48,778 nucleotides of DNA from assembly GCA_945877815.1 (NCBI GenBank), contig CAMDWJ010000032.1, positions 1 through 48,778 of the forward strand. The letters run 5' to 3'. Positions 9,172 through 17,818 of this stretch are shown piece after piece (the first letter of the stretch is position 1; the number at the start of each line of letters is the position of its first letter). The position numbers and the translations under genes were made by a program. A model generated the notes under the pieces. The model had not been told where the DNA came from and searched no databases. It saw only the letters and a list, made by a program, of their open reading frames with translations. This DNA comes from Caenispirillum bisanense (GTDB taxonomy: Bacteria; Pseudomonadota; Alphaproteobacteria; Rhodospirillales; UBA2165).

Positions 9172-11259
9172 ATGAGCGATACCAAATCGGCTTCGCCCGT
9201 TCGGCTAGCCGCCGATATCGGCGGGACCTTCACCGATATAGCCGCCTTCGATGTGACGGCGGGCAAGCTGCTGTTCGGCAAAACCTTGACGACGCCCCGG
9301 CATCTGGTGGACGGCATCGCCGACGGCGTGACCAAAGCGGGCACGAGCTTCGCCGGATCGAACCTGTTCCTGCACGGCACCACGGTCGCCATCAACACGA
9401 TGCTGGAGCGCACCGGCGCCAAGACGGCGCTGCTGATCACCGAAGGCTTCCGCGACGTCTATGAGATCGGCCGCGTCAACCGGCCCGATGCCTACAATCT
9501 CTATTTCAAGAAACACAAACCGCTGGTCGAACGCGCGCTGCGTTTCGAAGTGAAGGAACGCATGTATGCCGAGGGCGACGTGCGCACGCCGCTCGACGAG
9601 ACCGAGATCCGCGCTTTTGCGAAGCTGTTTCGCGATACCGGGATCGAAGCCGTGGCGGTGTTGCTGCTGCATTCCTACCGCAACGCCGCGCACGAAATCC
9701 GCATCAAGGAGATCCTGGCCGAAGAGGCGCCCGGAATTTTCGTCTCGGTCAGCCATGAGCTGTCGCAGGAATATCGCGAATTCGAACGCTGCTCGACGGT
9801 TGTCGCCAATGCCTATATCGGGCCGCGCGTGCGCCGCTATCTGGGCGAGATCGAAAGCCGGCTCAAACGCGACGGTTTCACCGGCTCTTTCCTGGTCGTG
9901 CAATCGACCGGCGGACTCTACGAAGCGGCCGAGGGCAAGGATCAATGCATTCGCATGCTCGAATCCGGCCCCGCCGCCGGCGTCATCGGAACGCGCGCCA
10001 TGTGCGAGGCGATCGGCATCGATGGTGCCATCTCCTTCGATATGGGCGGCACGACCGCGAAATCCGGCGTCATCTATAACGGCCATCCGCTGACCACCGG
10101 AGCGGCGCTGATCGGCGGCTACGACCAGGCGTTGCCGATCCAGGTCGCCATGATGGACATCTTCGAGGTCGGCACCGGCGGCGGATCGATCGCGCGCCTG
10201 TCGGACGGCGGGGCGCTCCGCGTCGGACCCGAAAGTGCCGGCGCGCAACCAGGGCCGGTCTGCTACGGCCAGGGCGGCACCGAACCAACCGTAACCGACG
10301 CCAACCTGATCCTTGGCCGGCTCGATGCAGAACGATTCCTCGGCGGGGAGATGAAGCTCGACCGCGCGGCGGCCGAACGCGCAATGCAGGAGAAGATCGC
10401 GGGACCCTTGGGCATGAGCGTGACCGAAGCCGCCGATGGCATCCTGCGCATCGCCGCAACCGCCATGTCCTACGCGGTGAAGGGTGTCACGACCGAACGC
10501 GGCCTCGATGCCGCCGCCTTCGCCATGGTTGCCTTCGGTGGCGCCGGCCCGCTGCATGCCGCCGAGGTCGCGCGCGAAATCGGAATGAAGCAAATCATCA
10601 TCCCGCAGGCGCCGGGGCATTTCTCCGCCTTCGGCATGCTGTTCTCCGATCTGCGCTACGACTATGTGCGCACCTGGCCGACGCTCCTGTCGGACGCCGC
10701 GTTCGATGCGATCGAACCGGTCTACCGCGAGATGGAGGCGCAGGGGCGCGCCGCCGTCGCGAAGGCGCAGGTTGAGGCAACCGAAGTCGTCGTTACCCGC
10801 GCCGCCGACATGCGCTATGTCGGCCAGGAACATGCGGTGAGCGTGGATCTGCCCCTGTCGCTGTTCACAAAACACGACCGCGACGGCATCAAGGCCGAAT
10901 TCGATAAGACCCACGAGTTGCGCTATGGCACCTCGGCACCGAGGGAGCCGGCCGAGATCGTATCCTTGCGCGCAACAGTGACCGGCGTGTTGAGCAAGCC
11001 GCCGCTGGCCAAGATCGCCAAGGGCGCCGCCGCGCCCGAAGCCGCCGCCCATACCGGATCGCGCCCGATCTATTTCGCGAGTGCTCGCGGCTTTGTCGAC
11101 ACGCCCTCCTACGCGCGCGTGGCCCTGCGCGCCGGCAACCAAATCGTTGGACCGGCAGTCGTCGAGGAACATGCCTCGACCACCGTGCTGTTGCCGGGTG
11201 ACACGCTCGCCGTCGACGGCTACGGCAATCTCGTTATCACGATCGGAGCCGTGCGATGA
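9172..11259 (+). CDS. hyuA: Hydantoinase/oxoprolinase family protein, subunit A (ATP-dependent)
   Basis: A 695-residue protein of the HyuA/5-oxoprolinase/acetone-carboxylase-beta family. The N-terminal domain has the phosphate-binding motif ADIGGTFTDIA (14-24) and a second ATP-binding motif FDMGGTTAKSG near residue 288, the ASKHA-like fold. 'ERGLDAAAFAMVAFGGAGP' near 445-460 is typical of the family. The enzyme would act with HyuB to open a cyclic amide or carboxylate substrate at the cost of ATP. The stop overlaps the hyuB start (ATGA at 11256-11259), so the two are translationally coupled. Substrate is not determinable: hydantoin, 5-oxoproline, N-methylhydantoin and acetone relatives all share these motifs. 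Confidence 0.94.
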   Translation: MSDTKSASPVRLAADIGGTFTDIAAFDVTAGKLLFGKTLTTPRHLVDGIADGVTKAGTSFAGSNLFLHGTTVAINTMLERTGAKTALLITEGFRDVYEIGRVNRPDAYNLYFKKHKPLVERALRFEVKERMYAEGDVRTPLDETEIRAFAKLFRDTGIEAVAVLLLHSYRNAAHEIRIKEILAEEAPGIFVSVSHELSQEYREFERCSTVVANAYIGPRVRRYLGEIESRLKRDGFTGSFLVVQSTGGLYEAAEGKDQCIRMLESGPAAGVIGTRAMCEAIGIDGAISFDMGGTTAKSGVIYNGHPLTTGAALIGGYDQALPIQVAMMDIFEVGTGGGSIARLSDGGALRVGPESAGAQPGPVCYGQGGTEPTVTDANLILGRLDAERFLGGEMKLDRAAAERAMQEKIAGPLGMSVTEAADGILRIAATAMSYAVKGVTTERGLDAAAFAMVAFGGAGPLHAAEVAREIGMKQIIIPQAPGHFSAFGMLFSDLRYDYVRTWPTLLSDAAFDAIEPVYREMEAQGRAAVAKAQVEATEVVVTRAADMRYVGQEHAVSVDLPLSLFTKHDRDGIKAEFDKTHELRYGTSAPREPAEIVSLRATVTGVLSKPPLAKIAKGAAAPEAAAHTGSRPIYFASARGFVDTPSYARVALRAGNQIVGPAVVEEHASTTVLLPGDTLAVDGYGNLVITIGAVR

Positions 11260-12065
11260 TGGACGCAATACCTAACCGTTATCCCGCGACCGATCCGATC
11301 ACGACCGAGATCGTGCGCAACGGCGTGCTCGCCGTGACCGAGGAAATGAAAACCAACCTCATGCGCACGGCCTATAACACCATCATCTACGAAGCGCTCG
11401 ATTTCACCACCGGCCTGTTCACCGCGACCGGCGAGACTGTCTCCATCGGCATCGGCCTGCCGATGTTCATCCGCGGCATGTCGGAAACCGTGAAGGCGAA
11501 GCTCAAACATTTCGCGCCGGACGGCCCCAACCCGGTCGGCATCCATCCCGGCGACATTCTCGTCACGAACGACGCCTATATCACCGGCAGCCATCTCAAC
11601 CATGTTACCTTCTCGCTGCCGATTTTCGACGGCGACGAACTGATCGCCTTCGTCGGCTGCATGGCACATTGGATCGATGTCGGCGGCACCTTGGGCGGCA
11701 TGACTACCGATATCTATGCCGAAGGATTGCAGATTCCGATCTGCAAATATTCCGACCGGGGCACGGTCAATACCCTACTCGAAGACATCATCCGTATGAA
11801 CGTGCGCATCCCGTCGCGCGCCATGGGCGATCTGCGCGCGCAAATCACGGCCGTGAAATCGGGCGAGCGCCGCTTCCTCGAACTCGTGAAACGCTACGGC
11901 AAGGATGCCGTTCTGCAATCCATCGCCGCGATCATGGATCAGGCGGAGATCGCCGCGCGCAAACGGACCCTCACCATTCCGGACGGCGTCTACGAGGCCG
12001 AATCCTACATGGACGACGACGGCGTGAGCGTCGGCAAGAAAGTACCGATCCGTGTGCGGGTCTAG
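11256..12065 (+). CDS. hyuB: Hydantoinase subunit B, N-terminal part (gene interrupted by in-frame amber)
   Basis: The first 269 residues of a HyuB-type protein: TDPITTEIVRNGVLAVTEEM at the start, then IHPGDILVTNDAYITGSHLNH, MAHWIDVGGTLGGMTTDIY and RAQITAVKSGERR, all usual for the family. The frame stops at TAG 12063-12065 after PIRVRV. The same frame is open directly after the stop (VKGDEMTIDLSNVADQ...) and runs to 13019, so together the two parts make a normal-length 587-residue HyuB. A single base change such as GAG to TAG explains it. It may be a true nonsense mutation, amber suppression or a sequence error. Coupled to hyuA by ATGA. Confidence 0.88.
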   Translation: MMDAIPNRYPATDPITTEIVRNGVLAVTEEMKTNLMRTAYNTIIYEALDFTTGLFTATGETVSIGIGLPMFIRGMSETVKAKLKHFAPDGPNPVGIHPGDILVTNDAYITGSHLNHVTFSLPIFDGDELIAFVGCMAHWIDVGGTLGGMTTDIYAEGLQIPICKYSDRGTVNTLLEDIIRMNVRIPSRAMGDLRAQITAVKSGERRFLELVKRYGKDAVLQSIAAIMDQAEIAARKRTLTIPDGVYEAESYMDDDGVSVGKKVPIRVRV

Positions 12066-12080
12066 GTCAAGGGCGACGAA

Positions 12081-13019
12081 ATGACCATCGATCTGTCCAA
12101 TGTCGCCGATCAGGTGCGCGGATTTTTCAATTCAGGAATCACGGCGGGCCTTGCCTGCGCGCAGGTGGCCTTTAAATGCCTGACCTCGCCCACCGACTAT
12201 CCGATCAACGACGGCGCGTTTCGCAATCTCAAGATCATCGTGCCGCCCGGCAAGGTAATCAGCGCCGTACGGCCCGCCGCCATGCGCTGGTGGATGACAT
12301 TCCCCATGACCGTGATCGATACCGTCTTCAAGGCTTTGGAGCTGGCCGTGCCGGACCGCGTGATCGCCGGACACCATGCCGATCTTGTGGTCTGCATGTG
12401 TCACGGCATCAATCCCAAGACCAAGGAATTCTTCATGGCGAGCTTCGGTCCGCAGGGCGGCGGCTGGGGCGCCAAGATGACCGAGGACGGCGTGTCGGGC
12501 ACGGTCTGCATCAATGACGGCGACACCCACAACAGTCCGAACGAGCAGACCGAGGTCAAATCGCCGGTCCTGATCGAACGCTATGCCCTGATCCCCGATT
12601 CCGGCGGTCCCGGAAAGTTCCGGGGCGGGCTCGGTGTCGAGCGCGTTGTGCGCATGCGCTACGACGTCACCTTCAATACCCAGATCGACCGCGTCCATTG
12701 CCGCCCCTGGGGCCTGGATGGTGGTGGCGAGGCAATGGGCAACGGCGTTGCGTTGGAGCTGAACGGCACCTGGAAGGACGATTTCGCCAATGCCAAAGTG
12801 CTGCTCGCCCATATGAAGGAGGGCGAGGCCTTCAACTTGCGTTCCGGCGGCGGCGGTGGGTTCGGCGATGCCTTCGAGCGGCCGTTCGAGCGCGTGCGCG
12901 AGGATGTGCGCCAGGGCTACGTTTCGCCCGAAGCCGCGCGCACCCAATATGGCGTGGTGGTCGATCCCAAAACCTTCGAAGTGGACGAAGCCGCCAGCAA
13001 AAAGCTGCGCGCTCGCTAG
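12081..13019 (+). CDS. hyuB: Hydantoinase subunit B, C-terminal part (after amber codon)
   Basis: Residues 276-587 of the interrupted HyuB. The first ATG after the amber is at 12081, but no ribosome binding site is seen and this is in the middle of the fold (MTIDLSNVADQVRGFFNSG), so separate initiation is unlikely. The C-terminal half has conserved QGGGWGAKMTEDGVSGT, SPVLIERYALIPDSGGPGK, and the glycine-rich end LRSGGGGGFGDAFERP, all intact. This argues that the interruption is recent or an error: there is no sign of decay. The stop overlaps by four bases the end of the convergent CPCC-motif gene. Confidence 0.85.
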   Translation: MTIDLSNVADQVRGFFNSGITAGLACAQVAFKCLTSPTDYPINDGAFRNLKIIVPPGKVISAVRPAAMRWWMTFPMTVIDTVFKALELAVPDRVIAGHHADLVVCMCHGINPKTKEFFMASFGPQGGGWGAKMTEDGVSGTVCINDGDTHNSPNEQTEVKSPVLIERYALIPDSGGPGKFRGGLGVERVVRMRYDVTFNTQIDRVHCRPWGLDGGGEAMGNGVALELNGTWKDDFANAKVLLAHMKEGEAFNLRSGGGGGFGDAFERPFERVREDVRQGYVSPEAARTQYGVVVDPKTFEVDEAASKKLRAR

Positions 13020-13225
13020 CTCGTTTTCAGCGCAATCGACATCGAAGCACTTCCGCCGCAGCACGGACAGGCAGTGTTGCTCAGGATGCGCTGGCGATCC
13101 TCGTCCGAAATGTCGGTGTTTTCCAAAAGGCGCAATACATCGCGTTGGAACGCATCGTGCGGCGATAGTCCATCCCCGCTCATAATGACGCGCGCCGCGA
13201 TATCGGCGTCGTCGGGACGGCTCAT
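13016..13225 (-). CDS. Small CPCC-motif protein coupled to an HPt protein
   Basis: A 69-residue protein, MSRPDDADIAARVI... ending NTACPCCGGSASMSIALKTS. Apart from the CPCC cysteine cluster near residue 53, which could bind metal, no family is recognised. The start at 13225 is chosen because its ATG overlaps the stop of the upstream HPt gene as ATGA, a standard coupling; the frame is open further upstream but in HPt-shadow sequence. The central part (HDAFQRDVLRLLENTDISDEDRQRIL) is helical and acidic. Its coupling suggests a role next to the phosphotransfer protein, which is inference. Confidence 0.65.
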   Translation of the reverse strand: MSRPDDADIAARVIMSGDGLSPHDAFQRDVLRLLENTDISDEDRQRILSNTACPCCGGSASMSIALKTS

Positions 13226-13566
13226 TGCGGCATCTCCGCGTGAAGCGCCGCGATCCGTTCGCGCAGCTTGACCTGCGCTGCGACGTCCGAGCCGTGACGG
13301 TTCTTGAGGATGGCGTCGCACAATTGCTCGATTTCGGAGGCAATGACGCTCATCGTACCGTAACCGAAGGTGCCCGCCGATCCCGCGATCTTGTGCGATT
13401 GTTCGAGAATGCTGCGAATCGGCATCGCCTGGCCGGATAAGGGGCTTCCATCCGCCAAACCGGCGAGCGCGGTCTCCAACTCGTTCATACGTCCGACTAG
13501 CCCGGCGGCAAATGATTTGCGCAGCACCTCGATTTTACGCTGGAGCTCTTCGTCGGCGGTCAACAT
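13222..13566 (-). CDS. HPt-domain histidine phosphotransfer protein
   Basis: A 114-residue stand-alone HPt protein. The phosphorylatable His58 is in QSHKIAGSAGTFGYG, matching the HPt core (His, small residues, G-S-A, then TFGY), with helices before and after as in four-helix HPt bundles. It would relay phosphate between a hybrid histidine kinase and a response regulator; neither partner is in the window. It is the first gene of a two-gene unit with the CPCC protein. The upstream site is weak (AGAAG). Divergent from the amidase gene, with 123 bases between. Confidence 0.85.
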   Translation of the reverse strand: MLTADEELQRKIEVLRKSFAAGLVGRMNELETALAGLADGSPLSGQAMPIRSILEQSHKIAGSAGTFGYGTMSVIASEIEQLCDAILKNRHGSDVAAQVKLRERIAALHAEMPQ

Positions 13567-13689
13567 GTCTACTTCTTTTGTGGCACGTCCATCATACTGC
13601 CAGGAAATCCAAGAATAACATGACGGAAATCACATCAACGCGACTGACCGGCCTAGCCGATTCAACCTCGTCCCGCTAAAGTTACACCC

Positions 13690-15093
13690 ATGACCGATTG
13701 GATCGAGAAACCGATAGCCGAGCTTGCGCAAGCCCTGCGCGGCGGCGGCCTCACGGCCCGGGAATTGACCGAGGCCGCCATCGACCGCCACCAGCGGTTC
13801 GGCGAGAGACTGCATGCCTATAAGACATGGGATCCCGATTTGGCCCGCCGTCAGGCCATTTTGGCCGATTCGGCCTTTGCCCACGGGCGGGATCTCGGGC
13901 CGCTCCAGGGCATCCCGATTTCGATCAAGGATATCTATGGGGTGCGCGGCTACCCGGTCTTCGCCGGCTCACCCCGGCGGCTCCCCGGCCCCTGGGAGCG
14001 CCAGGGGCCCGTGGTGGCCGCCCTGACCGGGCAGCATGGCGTCGTCATGGGCAAAACCCATACGGTCGAATTCGCCTATGGCGGCCTCGGCCTCAATGCC
14101 CATTGGGGGACCCCGGTCAATCCGTGGGACGCCCAGTCCCATCGTGCCCCTGGCGGATCGAGCGCCGGCGCAGGCGTCAGCCTGGCCGAGGGCTCGGCCC
14201 TGCTGGCACTCGGCACCGATACCGGCGGCTCGGTGCGCGTGCCGGCTTCGCTGACCGGGGCGGTCGGGCTGAAGACCACCTTTGGGCGCTGGCCGACCGA
14301 AGGTATCGTGCCCCTGTCATCCACGCTCGACACCGCCGGCATCTTGACCCGCACGGTCGCCGACGCGGCATACGCCTTCAGCGCCATCGAACGCGCCCTG
14401 CCCGGACGGACGGCACGGACCCTGACGGCGCGGTCCGTCAAAAGCCTGAACCTCGCCGTGAGCGAGAATTATTTCTGGGACCGCTGCAGCGAGCCCATCG
14501 CCAAAGTCGTGCGCGGCGCGATCGACGCGCTCAAATCCGCCGGTGCCGCAATCCAACACAATGCCCTGCCCGAAGCGGCGCAAGCCCCTGACGTCCTGGC
14601 CGAGGGCGCGGTCGTCGCCGCCGAAGTTTATGCGCATTTGGCGGCTGAATTGCCGGATTGGATCGCCACGCTCGATCCCTACGTCCGTCAGCGGATGGAG
14701 GATGGCCGCCAGGGAACGACGGTTGCCTATCTCAAAGCGCTGGCGCGGATACGCCGGCTCCAAGCGAATGCCAACGCGCGGCTGTTGGCTTGCGATGCGC
14801 TGTTGGTTCCGACCGTCCGCGTCACGCCGCAGCGCCTGTCCGATATTCACGATTGGGACAGTTATCGCATCGCCAATGCGGCGGTCCTGGCCAACGTCAG
14901 CGTCGTCAATATTCTCGGGCTCTGCGCGCTCACCCTGCCCGTCGGGCTCGACGAACACGGCATGCCGGTCGGACTGCAACTGATCGCCGCTGCCGGGCGC
15001 GACGAAGCCCTGCTGGAGACCGCGCTCGCCGTCGAAACGGTTTTGGGAACGGCGCGCGAACGCATCGGCGTCGCGCCGCTGACCCGGATATGA
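13690..15093 (+). CDS. Amidase signature family enzyme
   Basis: A 467-residue amidase-signature hydrolase with the Ser-cisSer-Lys triad: Lys80 in PISIKDIYG, the Ser157/Ser158 pair in APGGSSAGAG, and nucleophile Ser181 in GTDTGGSVRVPASLTG. Cytosolic: no signal peptide. Substrates in this family range from aryl and alkyl amides to carbamates and glutaminyl-tRNA; the gene is not with gatB/gatC, so it is not the tRNA amidotransferase subunit. Its stop overlaps the start of the cupredoxin-like gene (ATGA, 15090-15093), making it the first gene of a three-gene coupled operon. Confidence 0.93.
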   Translation: MTDWIEKPIAELAQALRGGGLTARELTEAAIDRHQRFGERLHAYKTWDPDLARRQAILADSAFAHGRDLGPLQGIPISIKDIYGVRGYPVFAGSPRRLPGPWERQGPVVAALTGQHGVVMGKTHTVEFAYGGLGLNAHWGTPVNPWDAQSHRAPGGSSAGAGVSLAEGSALLALGTDTGGSVRVPASLTGAVGLKTTFGRWPTEGIVPLSSTLDTAGILTRTVADAAYAFSAIERALPGRTARTLTARSVKSLNLAVSENYFWDRCSEPIAKVVRGAIDALKSAGAAIQHNALPEAAQAPDVLAEGAVVAAEVYAHLAAELPDWIATLDPYVRQRMEDGRQGTTVAYLKALARIRRLQANANARLLACDALLVPTVRVTPQRLSDIHDWDSYRIANAAVLANVSVVNILGLCALTLPVGLDEHGMPVGLQLIAAAGRDEALLETALAVETVLGTARERIGVAPLTRI

Positions 15094-15452
15094 TGTCCCT
15101 CGCAGCGCTGCTGTTCTTGGGCACGGCATCGCCCGATGGCGCGCTATACGCCGCGCAGGCGCCTGTTCCCATCGAGGTCGAGATCAAGCAGGGCAAGCTC
15201 GTCGGCGCGCGCACGATCCGCGTGCGCCAGGGCGACGAGGTGACCTTGCGCGTCGCGAGCGACAAAACGATCGCGCTGCATTTGCACGGCTACGATATCG
15301 AGCGCGCGGCCGCGCCCGATATGCCTGCGGTTTTCAGCTTCACCGCGCGCGCGACGGGCCGCTTCTCAATGGAGGAGCATATCCCCGATGCAGGCAAGAA
15401 GTCGCACAGCCACGCGCCTGCGGTCCTGTACCTCGAAGTGCTACCGAAATAA
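15090..15452 (+). CDS. Cupredoxin-like secreted protein, His-rich, no copper cysteine
   Basis: A 120-residue protein with a weak hydrophobic N-terminus (MMSLAALLFLGTASPDGALY) and a beta-rich domain like EfeO/cupredoxin-like domains: VEIKQGKLVGARTIRVRQGD, EVTLRVASDKTIALHLHGYD, then FSFTARATGRFSMEEHIPD and AVLYLEVLPK. The type-1 copper cysteine is absent; His pairs in LHLHGYD and KSHSHAP could bind metal. Two ATGs (15090, 15093) are adjacent; the first overlaps the amidase stop as ATGA. The stop shares a base with the next start (TAATG). Placed in the operon between an amidase and a polytopic membrane protein; function unknown. Confidence 0.75.
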   Translation: MMSLAALLFLGTASPDGALYAAQAPVPIEVEIKQGKLVGARTIRVRQGDEVTLRVASDKTIALHLHGYDIERAAAPDMPAVFSFTARATGRFSMEEHIPDAGKKSHSHAPAVLYLEVLPK

Positions 15453-16825
15453 TGCCGTTCGTCATCGCGGTCCTTGGGTTCCTCTTGCCCGGCGAAGCCG
15501 CTGCCCACGGATTCGGGATGCGTTACGACCTGCCCCTACCGCTCGATTATTTCATCGTCGGCGGCGCGGCGGCGGTGTTTCTCTCGTTCGTCGTCGCCGC
15601 CTTGTTCCTGCGTCCGCATCGAGGTCCTGCATCTTATCGGACCCTGACTCTCCCGAGCGTTCCCTATGTCGGGACGATCCTGCGCGTCATTGGCGTTGTC
15701 GCATTTGTCGTGACGATTTTTGCCGGATTCTTCGGCGTACCCAGCCCCTATAAGAATATCAGCGTGGTCATGGTTTGGGTCATCGGCTGGGTGGGGGTCG
15801 CCTTCGCCTCCGTGCTGCTCGGCAATATTTGGGCCTATCTCAATCCGTGGAGCACCTTGTTCGCCTGGGCCGAACGGATGGGGAAAATTTCGCTCGATCT
15901 GCGCTATCCGCCTTGGCTCGGCGCGTGGCCTGCGGTGGCTTCTCTATTCGTCTTCGCCTGGCTTGAGATCAACTGGTCGGGGTCGGGCGTGCCGCTGAAC
16001 GTGGCCATCGCACTCACGGCATTCTCCATTCTGACCTGGACCGGCATGATGCTGTTCGGGCGCGCGATCTGGGCACAAAACGGCGGAATGTTCGTCATGA
16101 TATTCGCGCTGTTCGCACGCTTCGCGATTTTGGAGATACGCGAAGGCACGGTACGCTTGCGACCGCCCGTTGTCGGCCTGCTTGCACCAGGGCCGGCAAG
16201 CTTCTCGGAAATTGTCTTCGTAATCCTGATCCTCGCCACCGTCACCTATGACGGGTTCACCGAGACCGAACCGTTTCAAAGCGCCGCATTGGCGTTGTTC
16301 TCGCAACTACAAGGACTGGGCTCGATCGCCGTGCCCATCGTCTCGACCATTGGGCTGGCGAGCTTCCCGCTCCTATTCGTCGCCGCCTATTTCGCCGTCG
16401 CGGCCCTCGTTCGATGGACTGGGGGAACTCGCGTCCCGCTTGGCATTGTCGCAGGCACATTCGTTTATTCGCTCGTGCCGATCGCGATCGCCTATCATCT
16501 GGCCCATTATCTGTCGCTGCTGGTCTTCGAGGGCCAGAACGTTATCGCCCTCGTCTCCGACCCGTTTGGGTTCGGATGGGACCTGTTCGGCACCGTGGGC
16601 AGGCGCGTCGATCTCACGGTCATGAATGCACAATTTTTGTGGTTCTTCTCGGTCGGCGTCATCGTGATCGGCCATATCGCGGCCGTGTATCTCGCGCATG
16701 CCGAAGCCATGCGCCTGTTCGCCGACCGGCGAACCGCGCTGCTCTCGCAAATTCCGATGCTGATCTTAATGCTCGCCTACACGATGACGAGCCTGTGGAT
16801 CATCGCCCAGCCGATCGTCGTGTGA
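15452..16825 (+). CDS. Polytopic membrane protein (possibly the family annotated as fenitrothion hydrolase)
   Basis: A 457-residue integral membrane protein with about ten to twelve hydrophobic segments. After a signal-like first segment the chain reads AAAHGFGMRYDLPLPLDYF, then VGGAAAVFLSFVVAALFLRP. The 'AHGFG-RYDLPLPL' opening is, as I remember it, typical of a membrane family often labelled fenitrothion hydrolase; that name is from annotation habit and I am not sure of the activity. Translationally coupled to the cupredoxin-like gene by TAATG. The three genes amidase, cupredoxin-like and this one look like one functional unit at the membrane. Other possibility: a transporter or an oxidase-like membrane subunit. 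Confidence 0.7.
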   Translation: MPFVIAVLGFLLPGEAAAHGFGMRYDLPLPLDYFIVGGAAAVFLSFVVAALFLRPHRGPASYRTLTLPSVPYVGTILRVIGVVAFVVTIFAGFFGVPSPYKNISVVMVWVIGWVGVAFASVLLGNIWAYLNPWSTLFAWAERMGKISLDLRYPPWLGAWPAVASLFVFAWLEINWSGSGVPLNVAIALTAFSILTWTGMMLFGRAIWAQNGGMFVMIFALFARFAILEIREGTVRLRPPVVGLLAPGPASFSEIVFVILILATVTYDGFTETEPFQSAALALFSQLQGLGSIAVPIVSTIGLASFPLLFVAAYFAVAALVRWTGGTRVPLGIVAGTFVYSLVPIAIAYHLAHYLSLLVFEGQNVIALVSDPFGFGWDLFGTVGRRVDLTVMNAQFLWFFSVGVIVIGHIAAVYLAHAEAMRLFADRRTALLSQIPMLILMLAYTMTSLWIIAQPIVV

Positions 16826-16885
16826 CCAATCGGCCTAAATTTGGCACAGTGATGCCACCGTCCGATTTATCTGAAAGCAAAAACC

Positions 16886-17737
16886 ATGGATGAAACGATC
16901 CGCGTCGTCTCCAACGATATCCAACCCGTTCTCACCAATACGCTCAACCTCGTCACCCAGTATGGCCTATCGGTGATCGGCGCTTTCGTCATTCTGGTGC
17001 TCGGCCTATGGCTCGCTGGATGGGCTTCGCAGCTGGTGCGCCGCGCGTTCCGTCAATTCCGCTATGTCGATCCGACGCTCGTCAGCTTCGCAGCCAGCGT
17101 CGTCAAATACGTGATCATCGTGATGACCATCGTCGCGGTGCTGAACAAATTCGGTATCGAAACCGCGAGCCTGCTGACCGTGATCGGCGCGGCGGGCCTC
17201 GCCATCGGCCTCGCCTTGCAAGGAACGCTCAGCCATATCGCGGCCGGCATCATGCTGCTGATCTTCCGTCCGTTCCGCGAGGGCGACGTGATCGAATCGG
17301 GCGGCCTATCGGGCACAGTCAAAGAAGTGACCTTGTTCTTCACCGTCATGGCGACGGCGGATAACGTCCATATGATCGTGCCCAACGGGTTGATCTGGGG
17401 CCAATGGATCCGCAACCTGTCGGTCAACGATACGCGTCGCGTCCAGGTCCTGGTCGAGATCGCCGCCGCCGCCGATACGGACAAGGCCCGCGCGATCATC
17501 CAACAGACCCTGCTCGACGATCCCGTATCGCTGTCCGACCCCAACCCGACCGTGCTGATCCACGAAATGACCGACGACAAGGTCCAGTTCGAAGCCGCCT
17601 TCTGGGTCAAAACGGCCGATGTGGCGAAGGCCAAATACGAGGTCGCGAAGAAGCTCCAGGACGCCCTGAATGGGGCTGGCCTGGCGCGTAAAACAGAGCC
17701 GGAAACCACCGATACCGCCCCAATTCCCATTCGTTGA
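16886..17737 (+). CDS. Small-conductance mechanosensitive ion channel (MscS family)
   Basis: A 283-residue MscS-type channel with three membrane helices (about residues 25-48, 68-90 and 98-125), the third containing the pore-lining small-residue pattern VIGAAGLAIGLALQGTLSHIAAG. Then comes the beta domain with FRPFREGDVIE and VPNGLIWGQWIRNLS, and a C-terminal alpha/beta domain with LIHEMTDDKVQFEAAFWV. It opens under membrane tension to release solutes in osmotic downshock. Length is close to E. coli MscS (286). Located 60 bases after the membrane protein operon and possibly in it; no terminator is seen between. Confidence 0.94.
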   Translation: MDETIRVVSNDIQPVLTNTLNLVTQYGLSVIGAFVILVLGLWLAGWASQLVRRAFRQFRYVDPTLVSFAASVVKYVIIVMTIVAVLNKFGIETASLLTVIGAAGLAIGLALQGTLSHIAAGIMLLIFRPFREGDVIESGGLSGTVKEVTLFFTVMATADNVHMIVPNGLIWGQWIRNLSVNDTRRVQVLVEIAAAADTDKARAIIQQTLLDDPVSLSDPNPTVLIHEMTDDKVQFEAAFWVKTADVAKAKYEVAKKLQDALNGAGLARKTEPETTDTAPIPIR

Positions 17738-17818
17738 CGGGGGCCCGGCGCTCCCATACATTCGGCGCCTCTTAAATGCCGGTCCACCGGCGCTCTGAAT
17801 CCCCGAGGAGGATGCCTT

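Noticed and set aside
9205-11268. 687-residue minus-strand frame opposite hyuA
   Set aside because: Antisense shadow; hyuA on the plus strand has complete ATP-binding motifs.
12063-12065. Amber codon read as pyrrolysine or other recoded residue
   Set aside because: No pyl genes are seen and HyuB proteins are not known for recoding; mutation or base error is more likely.
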